Positions 8,979 to 18,572 of a DNA stretch of 64,000 nt are shown piece after piece (the first letter of the stretch is position 1; every line of letters starts with the position of its first letter). Position numbers and translations under genes: made by a program. Origin of the DNA: Psychrobacter sp. P11G3 (GTDB taxonomy: Bacteria; Pseudomonadota; Gammaproteobacteria; Pseudomonadales; Moraxellaceae); NCBI RefSeq assembly GCF_001435845.1, contig NZ_CM003596.1, forward strand, positions 2,899,298-2,963,297, in the 5' to 3' direction. The notes beneath the pieces are model-generated. The model was not told the origin of the DNA. It saw only the letters and a program-made list of their open reading frames with translations, and ran no database searches.

Positions 8979-10598
8979 ATGACTCAGTCTTTTGATAAAA
9001 ACTACGCTCAATCCTTTAATCGTGACGCTCATTCTGATGTGTTATCTTACGGGGCAAAAAACATTCAACCTAAAAAGCGTGTTGGCATTTTGGGCGGCGG
9101 TACTGCGGGATCGACGATTGCAATTCGACTTGCTGCGTTAGGATTAGAGACCTATTTGTTTGAAAAGAAAAAATCTCTCATTGATGGACCACCTATGTGT
9201 CATTTGCATGCAGGTGGTAATTTATATCGTGAAATACCGGACGAGGATTGCGTAGCACTGCTCAAGCAATGTATCGATATTTTGCGTTTGTATCCGCACA
9301 CTATTGACGTTCGTCCTACGGTGTTTGCCGTACCGACACGTGATGAAGGGTTGCCTGAAGATTTACTACCGCGTTTAGATATTTTGACCGATGCTTATCA
9401 AGAACTGATTGAGCAAGATGCTAATAATAAGGTATTGGGCGAGCCTGAAGATTACTATCAGCTCTATAGTCATGAGCAATTGATTGAGCTGTCTGAACGT
9501 GAGCAAGTCGCTGTACCAAGTACGGTTGATGAGTGGATGATTCCAGTCGCTAGATACTTAGATTTGAACAAAGTTAAATTTCCGTTAATTGTCGTTCAAG
9601 AATATGGCTGGAATATTTTTCGTCTAGCAGCTTCTGCCAAACTTGCACTTGAAGAATACGATAATGCGCACGTATTTACTGAAACTGCTGTACAAAAAGT
9701 TGTACCGGTAGATTGTGAGAACTGTACCAACGCTGACCATCATGTCACCAAATGGCGTATCGACTATCAACAAATCCATAGTCAAGAACATGCCTCTCAG
9801 CCTGAGTCTATCGAAGTTGATTACCTAGTCAATGCTTGTGGGTTCCGTACAGGTGTTATTGACGATATGGTTGGTGTCGAAGTCACGCGTATGGTTGAGT
9901 TCAAATCGTCTTATGTGACTCATTGGGGCGATGCTGGTGGACAGATACCAGAGATTATCGTTTATGGTCAACGAGGAACGCCAGAAGGCATGGCGCAGCT
10001 TACTCCTTACCCTGGCGGATACTTTCAAATTCACGGTATGAGTAAAGCCATTACTCTGTTTGATGATGGTCTTGTCGCATCAAGTGAAGACAGTGCGCAG
10101 CCCAAACTACCGCAGCAATACGTGCATTATATTGAAGACGGTTGGGATAAAGCACCCCTACAGGCACGTAGTCAGCAAGCGATTGAGTATGTGGCTGAGT
10201 TTGTACCAACATTCAACAGCGCACGTACTGTTGGTAACGCGCTATACGGTGGGCAGCAGATTCCTGGACAGGATGATACGCTGCGAGTTGCTGATGTGAG
10301 TTTATACTCTAATATACGCTATGCCCGTGCAGAAAACGTCAAAGCATCTTCGACCTTGATTGCCGCTGATCAAATCGTTAATGAGCTGACAGAGCTAGGC
10401 TTGATAGAGAACGATACATCTCTGAATCGTAGTCGCTATGCCCATGAATGGTCGTACCTTGTTCACAACGATAGCCTCGCTGTCGATGAGGTTGCACGTG
10501 AGCTCGCTGAGCAGCGTGGATTCCCAATCGCTATGGCTCATGTTAATCATAGCATTCGTGAAGTAGCATTGGACGATCTCACGCCTGCTGATGCCTAA
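8979..10598 (+). CDS. FAD-dependent oxidoreductase, unassigned
   Basis: A 539-residue flavoprotein. Residues about 35-62 hold the Rossmann dinucleotide motif GILGGGTAG followed by an acidic end of strand 2 (YLFEKK). A PPMCHLHAGGN segment near residue 72 and a DYLVNACGFRTG segment near 283 look like FAD-contact regions of the DAO/malate:quinone-type fold. No signal peptide or membrane segment is seen. I do not recognise the substrate. The long spacer upstream suggests independent regulation, and a strong hairpin terminates it. Confidence 0.75.
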   Translation: MTQSFDKNYAQSFNRDAHSDVLSYGAKNIQPKKRVGILGGGTAGSTIAIRLAALGLETYLFEKKKSLIDGPPMCHLHAGGNLYREIPDEDCVALLKQCIDILRLYPHTIDVRPTVFAVPTRDEGLPEDLLPRLDILTDAYQELIEQDANNKVLGEPEDYYQLYSHEQLIELSEREQVAVPSTVDEWMIPVARYLDLNKVKFPLIVVQEYGWNIFRLAASAKLALEEYDNAHVFTETAVQKVVPVDCENCTNADHHVTKWRIDYQQIHSQEHASQPESIEVDYLVNACGFRTGVIDDMVGVEVTRMVEFKSSYVTHWGDAGGQIPEIIVYGQRGTPEGMAQLTPYPGGYFQIHGMSKAITLFDDGLVASSEDSAQPKLPQQYVHYIEDGWDKAPLQARSQQAIEYVAEFVPTFNSARTVGNALYGGQQIPGQDDTLRVADVSLYSNIRYARAENVKASSTLIAADQIVNELTELGLIENDTSLNRSRYAHEWSYLVHNDSLAVDEVARELAEQRGFPIAMAHVNHSIREVALDDLTPADA

Positions 10599-10634
10599 TA
10601 GACATGATTCGCTGATAGGTTGTTAATACATCTA

Positions 10635-10676
10635 AAAAAGGAGCAGATAACCGAGGTTTGGTTATCTACTCCTTTT
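10635..10676. terminator. Bidirectional intrinsic terminator
   Basis: A long hairpin with arms AAAAGGAGCAGATAACC and GGTTATCTACTCCTTTT and one mismatch, between convergent genes. Confidence 0.85.
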
Positions 10677-10730
10677 GTTGCAATAGTTTTTAATATTTAA
10701 GCATTTGCGGTGTATGAATAGCTATACGAC

Positions 10731-11414
10731 TTAACTATTACTACCAGCCATTTTCTCCGTATCCACAGCATCATCTATGGTCACTACTGTCTGTAGCATA
10801 TCGATCGCTTCGCTGATGGTATTGCACACCACTAGACGGTCTAAATCTTCCTGCTTCATAAAGCCTTGTTCAGTGGTATATTTCAAATGCTCAATCATAC
10901 GGTCATAAAAACCATTGATGTTCAAAATAATCATTGGTTTTTCGTGCTGGTACAATTGACGCCACGTGGCGATTTCCATAATCTCTTCTAACGTTCCTAG
11001 CCCGCCCGGTAACGTGATAAAGGCATCGGCATACTCTGCCATGACGGTCTTACGCGTGTGCATAGTGTCAGTCAAATGCAACCGAGTCAGCTGCTCGTGA
11101 GCGATTTCGTGCTTGAGCATAAAGGTTGGAATCACGCCCACTGCTTGCGCGCCGCCATTGATTACTTCATCCGCAACTGCGCCCATTAGACCAATACTGG
11201 CGCCACCATATACTAGACCCATGCCATTATTTGCCAAAGCACTGCCGAGCTCGCGCGCCGCCTGTTCATACACGTCACCATTGCCCAAGCGTGAACCGCA
11301 GTACACAGCCACGAGCGGCATTGATAGAGCAGACTTGTCGACTGCTTTTTCAATATTGGTAATGTCTTTACTCGTGATTACGTCATAAGTATCATCGTTG
11401 ATTTTCATTTGCAT
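10731..11414 (-). CDS. LOG-family nucleotide phosphoribohydrolase
   Basis: A 227-residue TIGR00730-type Rossmann protein. The N-terminal extension of about 30 residues precedes VAVYCGSRLG; the middle has GMGLVYGGASIGLMG and the signature PGGLGTLEE near residue 135. In the LOG family this motif binds the ribose phosphate and the enzymes release a base from nucleoside 5'-monophosphates; some bacterial members are cytosolic nucleotide housekeepers. It is divergent from the hydrolase at 11718. The physiological nucleotide is not inferable. Confidence 0.9.
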   Translation of the reverse strand: MQMKINDDTYDVITSKDITNIEKAVDKSALSMPLVAVYCGSRLGNGDVYEQAARELGSALANNGMGLVYGGASIGLMGAVADEVINGGAQAVGVIPTFMLKHEIAHEQLTRLHLTDTMHTRKTVMAEYADAFITLPGGLGTLEEIMEIATWRQLYQHEKPMIILNINGFYDRMIEHLKYTTEQGFMKQEDLDRLVVCNTISEAIDMLQTVVTIDDAVDTEKMAGSNS

Positions 11415-11717
11415 ATAGCTTCCTTAATTACCTGTCAGTTTTTATTGAGTGCTTGTTATTAGTGAAGGCTGCATACCGACACCTATCATTTATATTGTCA
11501 TGCACATGATTCATAAGACAAACTCAGCCAAGCTATACAAAACTTGTAAGTCATATTTGAGCAACTGTCTTGCCAGCATTTATCTTAACATAAGCAATGC
11601 TACCACATAGTCACAACGATTTATCACTACGCAACGACTACACTTTCAAGATGCGCATTTATTGTTCATCATAGTTCGATATTCATTATCTACTAATAAA
11701 AATACTAAGGTATACCC
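11415..11717. other. Divergent spacer, nothing recognised
   Basis: 303 bp between two divergent genes. It presumably holds both promoters. I see no repeats, hairpins or recognisable operators. Confidence 0.4.
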
Positions 11718-12683
11718 ATGGATAATCACAACACCTCTCCTACTGCCGAGCTATCAAGCTCTGTGGTTAATAGCAATCTCACTAGTAAAAGCAATACGAA
11801 TGACGCGAGCAATATTGATACTTACTCATTAAGCATCATGACCGATCGCAACCAAGCATTGGCAGCCACGGTCTATCGCCCTAAAGATGCAACAAAAAAA
11901 GCCGTCATGATGGCACCTGCCACAGGTATTAAGCGTCACTTTTATCATAATTTTGCGACCTACCTAGCAGAAAGCGGCTTTGGAGTGCTGACCTTTGATA
12001 ATGAAGGAATCGGTGAGTCACTATCGACCGAACTGGCAAAATGTAGCGCTTCCTTAATCAGTTGGGGTCGCCACGACATGCCAGCTGTACTTGATGCCTT
12101 ACAAGATGAGTTTCCTGATGCGACTTATCATCTTATCGGTCATAGCGCAGGTGGTCAGCTCATTGGCTTGATGCCCAATTATCAGGCGATTGGCTCAGTG
12201 TTCAATGTCGCTTGCTCGTCAGGGCGTATCAAAAATATGGGCATGCCATATAAGCTCAAAGCCATGGGTTTTATGGATGCATTTATTCCGTTCACTAATT
12301 TAACACTGGGCTATACGCCGTCAGATAAAATCGGTATGGGTGAGCCACTGCCACGCGGCGTGGCTCGTCAATGGCGTGAATGGTGCAATGGGGCGGGCTA
12401 TATCAAAACCGCATTTGGCAAAAGCATACATACGCATTTCTATGATGAGCTCAGCATGCCAGCACTATGGCTTGGCTTTAGCGATGATGATATCGCCAAC
12501 AGTGAAAACATGGACGATATGATAAGGGTATTTACAAAAATGCCTGTCGAAAAGCGTTTCTTGGACCCTGAGGATTTTGGACTAAATCATATCGGTCATA
12601 TGCGCTATTTTAGCAGCAAGACCAATATCAAAGCGCCGCAGCTATGGCAGATGGCAGTGACATGGTTGCACGACCAACCATAA
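11718..12683 (+). CDS. Alpha/beta hydrolase (COG4757-like)
   Basis: A 321-residue hydrolase. After a polar Ser/Asn-rich N-terminal stretch of about 35 residues comes a fold start, then PATGIKRHFY, FDNEGIGES and the nucleophile elbow LIGHSAGGQL, a regular GxSxG. A late region GFSDDDIANSEN and the closing FGLNHIGHMRYF could supply the acid and the His. This order resembles predicted hydrolases of COG4757. No signal peptide is present. The substrate is unknown. Confidence 0.85.
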   Translation: MDNHNTSPTAELSSSVVNSNLTSKSNTNDASNIDTYSLSIMTDRNQALAATVYRPKDATKKAVMMAPATGIKRHFYHNFATYLAESGFGVLTFDNEGIGESLSTELAKCSASLISWGRHDMPAVLDALQDEFPDATYHLIGHSAGGQLIGLMPNYQAIGSVFNVACSSGRIKNMGMPYKLKAMGFMDAFIPFTNLTLGYTPSDKIGMGEPLPRGVARQWREWCNGAGYIKTAFGKSIHTHFYDELSMPALWLGFSDDDIANSENMDDMIRVFTKMPVEKRFLDPEDFGLNHIGHMRYFSSKTNIKAPQLWQMAVTWLHDQP

Positions 12684-12731
12684 GCTTAGCAGCATGTTGC
12701 ACCCTACATGGTAGACCCACGATAATTCAGG

Positions 12732-13454
12732 TTACTTTTTTGCATTTTCGGCTTCTTCCAGTTTTAAGCGTTTAGTCAGTGCCGAATACAGGGACGGCTG
12801 CATATTATGAATATTGCCTATCATCCATTTAACATAGCTGATGGGCACGTCTTTGATAGGTTTGCCTTTATGCTTACCAAACGGCATTTTGCTCACAGGA
12901 GTCGCCTTATTAGAGATAGCATGTGCCGCTGCAAAATCTGTCGGCGCAATCTCTAGACGCTCGCAGCATGCTTGATACAGCAGATAACACATCCGAGCAT
13001 CGCCAAGCGCATCATGAGCGGCAATCGTCATTGCACTCGCCTCACCTTTGCCCAATAGCTGCTCGATACACTTAGACTGACCGTAAGCACGCCATTCTGG
13101 AAAGGCTGCCCGCGCAAGTCTCACCGTACAAATCAGCTTAGCAGAAGGACTGCCAATCACTCGCCAATCAAAACGTACGTTATGACCAATCAAGTACTCT
13201 GGTAATTCAAACTGCTCCAACTCAAAGCGCTCAAGTCCAGCCACATCATCATCGGTAATACCATGCACTTTTATGACAATGGGTGAAATAGATCGACCAC
13301 TGTTAAAGTATTTCATCCACTCAAAACCAGTTGCTACATTGATAGTAGCAACTTGGATAGGTCTGGGATCACTGCCCTGATCTGTTTCGGTATCGATAAC
13401 CAGCGCTGTTTCGCGCGTGGCAGAAATATCAGTAGGCTTAAAAGCATCATTCAT
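12732..13454 (-). CDS. DEDD 3'-5' exonuclease with DUF3820 tail
   Basis: A 240-residue protein. The first two thirds are a DnaQ-type exonuclease: Exo I VIDTETD, HGITDDDVAG, Exo II GHNVRFDWR and Exo III AHDALGDARM, giving the acidic metal ligands and the His of DEDDh enzymes. The last 50 residues, starting MPFGKHKGKPIKDVP and including YVKWMIGN, match DUF3820, a small domain often appended to such nucleases. It probably trims 3' DNA or RNA ends; the target is not known. It is convergent with the hydrolase and divergent from the M23 gene. Confidence 0.9.
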   Translation of the reverse strand: MNDAFKPTDISATRETALVIDTETDQGSDPRPIQVATINVATGFEWMKYFNSGRSISPIVIKVHGITDDDVAGLERFELEQFELPEYLIGHNVRFDWRVIGSPSAKLICTVRLARAAFPEWRAYGQSKCIEQLLGKGEASAMTIAAHDALGDARMCYLLYQACCERLEIAPTDFAAAHAISNKATPVSKMPFGKHKGKPIKDVPISYVKWMIGNIHNMQPSLYSALTKRLKLEEAENAKK

Positions 13455-13552
13455 AAAGTATTAACCATCAGTAGCAACTGTCTATGCTCAGCAGAAATGT
13501 TAAGTAGATAAAACTGTATTTGCTGTCTATATCCTTAACCATAAGAATAACT

Positions 13553-14242
13553 ATGGGGGTAAAAACGATAGATAACAATGCGATACATACGTTATCAGAC
13601 GAAGCTTTTATAATAAATTTTCAAATGACATCAAATATATATGAGACATCAATGCTAGCAGATGGAAACAACCAGCCTCCCAGACCTTCTTTTTTCAGTC
13701 GTTTAATAAGCCTATTGATTAAGGCTACTGTATTGCTAGCACTGTTATTTGTCTTCGATAAACTACTACCTAGTATTAGCCAACAAACGCAGTCATTTGT
13801 GGTTGCCAAATGGCAGCAACTGAGTCTATTGCAACAAGAACTGCCGACCGAAAACAGCTTACCCAGTCCACTACCAGAACGAAACCTGACAGACACTTGG
13901 GGTGCAGCACGTAGTCAAGGCCGCTCCCACGAAGGCATCGACATCTTTGCGCCGCGCAATACTCCCGTGCAGTCGACCACGCAAGGCGTAGTAAGCAAGG
14001 TTGGTGAGAACACATTGGGTGGACGCGTGGTTGTGGTGGTAGGGCCTGGTGGCGCAGGACATTACTACGCTCATCTAGAAGACTATGCTGACATCTCTCC
14101 CAATGATTGGGTCAATCAGGGCGACGTGATAGGTTATGTGGGTGATAGCGGTAATGCAAAAGGAACACCGACACATGTACACTATGGTATCTATATTAAT
14201 GGCAGTGCGGTCAACCCTTATCCGCTTTTGCAAAAGGATTAA
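13553..14242 (+). CDS. M23 family metallopeptidase, membrane-anchored
   Basis: A LytM-type peptidase of about 229 residues. One transmembrane segment ([18 protein letters not shown]) lies near the N-terminus and the catalytic domain follows, so the active part should face the periplasm. Metal and catalytic motifs are HEGID, then YYAHLEDY and THVHYG. Such enzymes cut peptide cross-links in peptidoglycan. The start is uncertain: TTG 13520, ATG 13553, ATG 13625 and ATG 13652 are all in frame and none has a strong ribosome site. I chose the first ATG. Confidence 0.82.
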   Translation: MGVKTIDNNAIHTLSDEAFIINFQMTSNIYETSMLADGNNQPPRPSFFSRLISLLIKATVLLALLFVFDKLLPSISQQTQSFVVAKWQQLSLLQQELPTENSLPSPLPERNLTDTWGAARSQGRSHEGIDIFAPRNTPVQSTTQGVVSKVGENTLGGRVVVVVGPGGAGHYYAHLEDYADISPNDWVNQGDVIGYVGDSGNAKGTPTHVHYGIYINGSAVNPYPLLQKD

Positions 14243-14349
14243 CGGATACAGAAAAGTATGTCGTTAACCTAATTTGAAATAGCACTGAGCTGATATTAGT
14301 TAAAAAACTTAAGCCGAGAAACGCACGCTAATACAGACCAGAAATCATA

Positions 14350-15441
14350 TTAATTGGCTGTGACGGATCTGACGTAGTTTGAGGGGAATACCACACTAAA
14401 TGTCGACCCTTCCCCTTCTACTGAATCGATTTGCAACTGCGCTTCGTGCTGGTGCAATACGTGTTTTACAATCGCTAATCCCAACCCTGTACCACCTGTT
14501 GCACGGCTACGACCTTTGTCGATACGATAGAAACGCTCTGTCAAACGGGCGATATGTTCTGATGCAATACCGATCCCATCATCTTCGACCGCGAAACGGC
14601 AACCATCAGACGTCCTTGTCCAGCTGATAGTGATATTGCCGCCCTTTGGCGTATATTTGATTGCATTGATTACTAGATTGGATAGCGCACTATTCAAGTA
14701 CATCTCTGACCCGTACAGCCCATCATAGGTATCTATATGCAAATGAATGATGTGTTTATATGCTTGGTTGTAGGCCTGTGCGTCGTCGTAGATGTTGGTC
14801 AGTAGCTTAGTCATATCTATATAATGCAGCTCGTGTGACTCTTCAATTTCAATCTTAGACAGTAGCAATAAATCATTCACGATTCTGTTCATACGGGCTG
14901 TTTGCTGCGTCATCAGCTCAAAACCGCGACGCCATTGCGGCGGCATATCTGGCTGATCGGAGAAATTCTCCAGATAGCCCATCATCACAGTCAATGGTGT
15001 TCTAAGCTCATGCGAGACATTCGCCACAAAATCCTGCCGCATCTGCTCTAAGTGCCGCAGGCGGGTCACATCATATACAAACAGCAGTTTTTCATCACCG
15101 AAAGGCGTCAGTTCGCACTTCAAGTAGCGACTAGGATCTCGCCATGATTCTATATGGACGCCATCGTTAGGTATCGTTGTACCTTCATAATACTGGCGGA
15201 ACTCAGGTACAGTAATAAAGTCAAATATGTTCTGACCTTTATCTTCTGGCTGTAGCAGCAATAAGTCTTGCGCCGCCTGATTCCACCATTCTAGGCCGTC
15301 ATTATTGTTGAGCAAAATCACTGCATCGCGCAGGGCTCGTAGTGCACTACCGATTTTTTTGAGTTGCTCTGCTGTACTTTGAGTAGATATTTGCTCTAGT
15401 AAAGCTGATTGCTCACTTTGTGCTGGCGCTATCTTGTCCAT
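14350..15441 (-). CDS. phoR: Phosphate regulon sensor kinase without membrane segment
   Basis: A 363-residue histidine kinase. A PAS-like region (about 30-130) precedes the HisKA site FVANVSHELRTPLT with His144, then the N box (LVINAIKYTPKGG), G1 (VEDDGIGIA) and G2 (GGTGLGLAIVKH). The PAS-to-kinase part aligns by eye with PhoR, and the gene follows phoB. Usual PhoR proteins are about 430 residues with an N-terminal membrane hairpin; here that region is missing, and only 58 bp separate it from phoB, so it cannot be hidden upstream. It should phosphorylate PhoB in response to Pst/PhoU signals. Confidence 0.88.
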   Translation of the reverse strand: MDKIAPAQSEQSALLEQISTQSTAEQLKKIGSALRALRDAVILLNNNDGLEWWNQAAQDLLLLQPEDKGQNIFDFITVPEFRQYYEGTTIPNDGVHIESWRDPSRYLKCELTPFGDEKLLFVYDVTRLRHLEQMRQDFVANVSHELRTPLTVMMGYLENFSDQPDMPPQWRRGFELMTQQTARMNRIVNDLLLLSKIEIEESHELHYIDMTKLLTNIYDDAQAYNQAYKHIIHLHIDTYDGLYGSEMYLNSALSNLVINAIKYTPKGGNITISWTRTSDGCRFAVEDDGIGIASEHIARLTERFYRIDKGRSRATGGTGLGLAIVKHVLHQHEAQLQIDSVEGEGSTFSVVFPSNYVRSVTAN

Positions 15442-15499
15442 TTCTTATCCTTACCACTATCCGCGGCCTTTATATTGCTGCGGCATTATTTGTACAAGA

Positions 15500-16204
15500 T
15501 TAACTTGGCTCAATCAGGCTAGAAAATCGGTAGCCTGTCCCACGTACCGTCTGTATCAATGTATCACAGTCATAAGGTCGCAGTAATTTTCGTAGACGTT
15601 TGATATGCACATCGATGGTTCGGTCTTCGATATATACATTGCCGCCCCATACTTGATCGAGCAGCTGCGTTCGTGTATAGGCGCGCTCAGGGTGACTCAT
15701 AAAAAATGCCAATAGGCGATACTCTGTGGGCCCAACATCAACGATTTTACCTGCAGCTGTCACGCGCTGACTCTTAGTATCTAGACTTAACTGCCCAATT
15801 TCGATAGGTTTGTCGCTACTCATCGCGCTACTGCGGCGTAGTACGGCTTTGATTCTAGAAATCAGCTCACGAGTCGAAAAAGGCTTGGTCATATAATCAT
15901 CTGCACCTGCATCAAGACCATGCACCTTACTGTCTTCTTCACTTTTTGCTGTTAGCATAATGACTGGTATTTCAGAGAGCAGCTCATCGTTTTTGAGCAT
16001 ACGACAGAAATCCACACCGCTCTTGTCACCCGGCAACATCCAGTCTAACAGTATCAGTGACGGCCTATGATCGACCACTTGCTGATGCGCCTCTGACACA
16101 TCTGCCGCTTGCAAGCTATCAAACCCAGCCATCTCTAGCGTCATGACAACCATTTCACGAATCGCAGGCTCATCTTCAACAATCAAAATTTGCTCATTAT
16201 ACAT
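15500..16204 (-). CDS. phoB: Phosphate response regulator PhoB
   Basis: A 234-residue OmpR-class regulator. The receiver domain (1-120) has the acidic pair E10-D11, phospho-acceptor Asp54 in LLDWMLPG and Lys in MLTAKSEE. The winged-helix domain ends with the typical DVHIKRLRKLLRP and VRGTGYRF segments. It activates phosphate-starvation genes by binding Pho boxes. Its own promoter region has one (16292-16309), so autoregulation is likely. It is followed on the same strand by phoR after 58 bp. Confidence 0.95.
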   Translation of the reverse strand: MYNEQILIVEDEPAIREMVVMTLEMAGFDSLQAADVSEAHQQVVDHRPSLILLDWMLPGDKSGVDFCRMLKNDELLSEIPVIMLTAKSEEDSKVHGLDAGADDYMTKPFSTRELISRIKAVLRRSSAMSSDKPIEIGQLSLDTKSQRVTAAGKIVDVGPTEYRLLAFFMSHPERAYTRTQLLDQVWGGNVYIEDRTIDVHIKRLRKLLRPYDCDTLIQTVRGTGYRFSSLIEPS

Positions 16205-16275
16205 AGGACATTCTCGGTGTTAGAGGACAAAATCTAGCATGTAAAAAGGCGATATATACTCACCAGTCTCTACCT

Positions 16276-16309
16276 ATTAAACGGATTAATTATGACAGCT
16301 TGATGACAC
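16276..16309 (-). promoter_or_regulatory. Pho box and -10 upstream of phoB
   Basis: Read on the minus strand, two direct repeats GTGTCAT (16303-16309) and CTGTCAT (16292-16298) lie 11 bp apart, matching the PhoB-box pattern. A -10-like TTTAAT (16276-16281) follows after 10 bp, the usual arrangement of PhoB-activated promoters. The site is 87 bp before phoB, just after the dtd stop codon. Confidence 0.75.
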
Positions 16310-16316
16310 TCTAAAA

Positions 16317-16769
16317 TCAGATTTCTAGTAAAAAATTGAGCGGCCCATCATTAACGCTCGACACTTGCATATCCGCACCAAACTGACCAGTTGCCACATT
16401 TGGATGCTTAGTTTTGGCATAATCGACCAACTGTTCAAATAGCGCTTGCGCCGCAGCAGGTGCCATCGCACCACCAAAGTCTGGTCGGCGTCCTTTGTCT
16501 GTTTTTGCCATCAAGGTAAATTGTGAAACTAATAATAGCCCACCAGCAACCTGCTGAACGTTTTTATCCAGTTTACCAAATTTGGCCGGATCATCGTCAT
16601 TTTCAAAAATGCGATAGGTCAGTATTTTGTCAATCATACGCTGGGCAGCGGCAAAATCGTCTTCGTGCCCTAAGCCAACATATGCCAATACCCCATGCTC
16701 AATCTCGCCGATACACTGCTGATCGACGACCACACTAGCGTGCTTCACCCGTTGTATGAGTGCTTTCAT
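16317..16769 (-). CDS. dtd: D-aminoacyl-tRNA deacylase
   Basis: A 150-residue DTD protein of usual length. The N-terminus MKALIQRVKHASVVVD, the LLVSQFTLMA segment and the C-terminal NDGPLNFLLEI are the conserved family blocks; the SQFTL and GPxxF motifs line the active site that recognises D-amino acids on tRNA. It hydrolyses mischarged D-aminoacyl-tRNA in the cytoplasm. It lies upstream of phoB on the same strand with 112 bp between, but phoB has its own Pho promoter. Confidence 0.95.
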   Translation of the reverse strand: MKALIQRVKHASVVVDQQCIGEIEHGVLAYVGLGHEDDFAAAQRMIDKILTYRIFENDDDPAKFGKLDKNVQQVAGGLLLVSQFTLMAKTDKGRRPDFGGAMAPAAAQALFEQLVDYAKTKHPNVATGQFGADMQVSSVNDGPLNFLLEI

Positions 16770-16882
16770 TTACTAATTCCTTAACAGATTATGGCCATAC
16801 AATAATATGCTGTCCATGATAAAATACCGTCATTAACTTAACTATTATTTCTTATATTACACCTTATTTTGGTAGCCTTATT

Positions 16883-17719
16883 ATGAATGTATTTACCACC
16901 TTACAACAGCTTGTGCCGCAGCAAAAGCTCAGTAAAGTCGCTGGACGTTTGGCCGCCAGTCGCCACCCTTATGTCAAACGCACCTTTATCCGTAGCTTTG
17001 CCAAAGCTTATAATATCAGCTTAGACGAGTACGAACGCCAAAGCCTAAACGCTTATGAGAGTTTTAATGACTTTTTTACCCGCGAGTTAAAAGAAGACGC
17101 TCGTACTATCGACGCCACTGCAAATGGTATCGTGAGCCCTGCGGACGGTATTATCTCTCAGCTAGGACAAATCGAAGACCATAAGCTATTACAGGCAAAA
17201 GGTCGTCACTATGATGTCGGCCAACTGCTTGCTGATAGTGAAGATGGCAGTTATTTCGCTGATGGTAGTTTTGCGACTATCTACTTAGCGCCTAGTAATT
17301 ATCACCGTGTACATATGCCGTTTACTGGCACGTTGACCAAGACTCGCTATGTACCTGGCACCCTGTTTTCGGTCAACAATACTACGGCGGCTAACGTGCC
17401 AGACTTGTTTGCGCGTAATGAGCGTCTGGTCTGTATGTTTGATACCAAGTATGGCAAAGCAGCTGTCGTAATGGTTGGTGCTATGATCGTCGCTGGTATT
17501 GAAACTGTCGCCACTGGCAAAATTGCTCGTACTGACGACATATTCGAGTCCGATCATGATATGCAGTTTGCAGCAGGCGAAGAGCTTGGACGCTTTTATT
17601 TGGGCTCAACGGCTATCGTGGTATTGCCAAAAGCAGCAAAGGCTGACTGGCTAGATAGTATGCAAGCCAATAGCATCGTGCAAATGGGTCAGTTGCTAGG
17701 AACGGCAAACGCCCAATAA
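16883..17719 (+). CDS. psd: Phosphatidylserine decarboxylase
   Basis: A 278-residue proenzyme. The segment SFNDFFTRELK, the Asp88 in SPADG, His144 in HRVHMP and the autocleavage motif LGST (240-243, cut before Ser242) are all present, so the pyruvoyl enzyme should form. It converts phosphatidylserine to phosphatidylethanolamine at the inner membrane. It is transcribed divergently from dtd, with no partner gene beside it. A hairpin terminator follows. Confidence 0.97.
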   Translation: MNVFTTLQQLVPQQKLSKVAGRLAASRHPYVKRTFIRSFAKAYNISLDEYERQSLNAYESFNDFFTRELKEDARTIDATANGIVSPADGIISQLGQIEDHKLLQAKGRHYDVGQLLADSEDGSYFADGSFATIYLAPSNYHRVHMPFTGTLTKTRYVPGTLFSVNNTTAANVPDLFARNERLVCMFDTKYGKAAVVMVGAMIVAGIETVATGKIARTDDIFESDHDMQFAAGEELGRFYLGSTAIVVLPKAAKADWLDSMQANSIVQMGQLLGTANAQ

Positions 17720-17748
17720 CGTGCTTGTATAAAAGTACTGAAAATATC

Positions 17749-17792
17749 AGCCCAGTTAAGCGTAAATCATCATGCTTTATTGGGCTTTTTTT
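17749..17792 (+). terminator. Intrinsic terminator after psd
   Basis: Arms AGCCCA (17749-17754) and TGGGCT (17781-17786) with partly paired inner bases and a long T-run after. Confidence 0.7.
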
Positions 17793-17813
17793 ATGCCTGT
17801 TATTTATGCAGAT

Positions 17814-18443
17814 TTACGCATCAATCAGCCATCCTTGATGAGTTGCATAATCAATATTTTTTGTCAGCCAATCATGAATAGGAGGGAAGCTGTCTTTGAT
17901 AAATGCATGAGCCCCCGCCACCTGCGAGCGCGTAACGCCAAGCTCAATCCACGTTTTACCGTTGGTATTCAGATTGAGTAAAAACGGCAATAAACGATCA
18001 ACGACTCTGAGCAACTGACTCTCTTTGCTGCTTCCTGTTTCTTGCGCTTCCCAAACCTCGCTTAAATCACTAATGCCATTGCCTCGCTCACGTTGCAATC
18101 TGGCAATACCTGCACGCTCTTCGACGTGTGCATCAGTACGCGTATCGGCATACAAGAAAGTATCGCCCGCATCAATCTCACCTAAATCATGAACCAACGC
18201 CATCTTCAGCAATTTTTCATGATTGACATCTAGTGCAAATAATTCAGCAATCGACCAACAGGCCATCGCTAAATGCCAAGAATGTTCGGCAGAGTTTTCT
18301 TTGCGAGTGGTCTGTGTCACATAGCTACGGCGATTCACGCGTTTGAGCGCATCTAACTCCAATAAGAAATGAGTGACATCATCGATATCGATATGTGAAG
18401 TAGATTCGGAATGAGTGAGTGATATAGAGCTGGCTTGCGACAT
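17814..18443 (-). CDS. HD-domain phosphohydrolase (YfbR/HDDC2-like)
   Basis: A 209-residue HD protein. Metal ligands are visible as the His of AEHSWHLA, the HD pair in ALVHDLGEID and a later Asp in RVVDRLLPF. Spacing and length fit the 5'-deoxynucleotidase-like YfbR/HDDC2 group, which dephosphorylates nucleoside monophosphates. The N-terminal 20 residues are Ser/Thr-rich and not conserved in appearance. Exact substrate is inferred from family only. Confidence 0.87.
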   Translation of the reverse strand: MSQASSISLTHSESTSHIDIDDVTHFLLELDALKRVNRRSYVTQTTRKENSAEHSWHLAMACWSIAELFALDVNHEKLLKMALVHDLGEIDAGDTFLYADTRTDAHVEERAGIARLQRERGNGISDLSEVWEAQETGSSKESQLLRVVDRLLPFLLNLNTNGKTWIELGVTRSQVAGAHAFIKDSFPPIHDWLTKNIDYATHQGWLIDA

Positions 18444-18572
18444 TATTTTTTCTCTGGTTTTCTCTAGTAATTGGTTTTAACGGTTATAAGTTCTAGCGAT
18501 TTTAAGTTTCATTGCTTAAGGTATTATAGTTAGTTTGATATCTAACAATGGTTAAAAGACTATTACCGTTAT

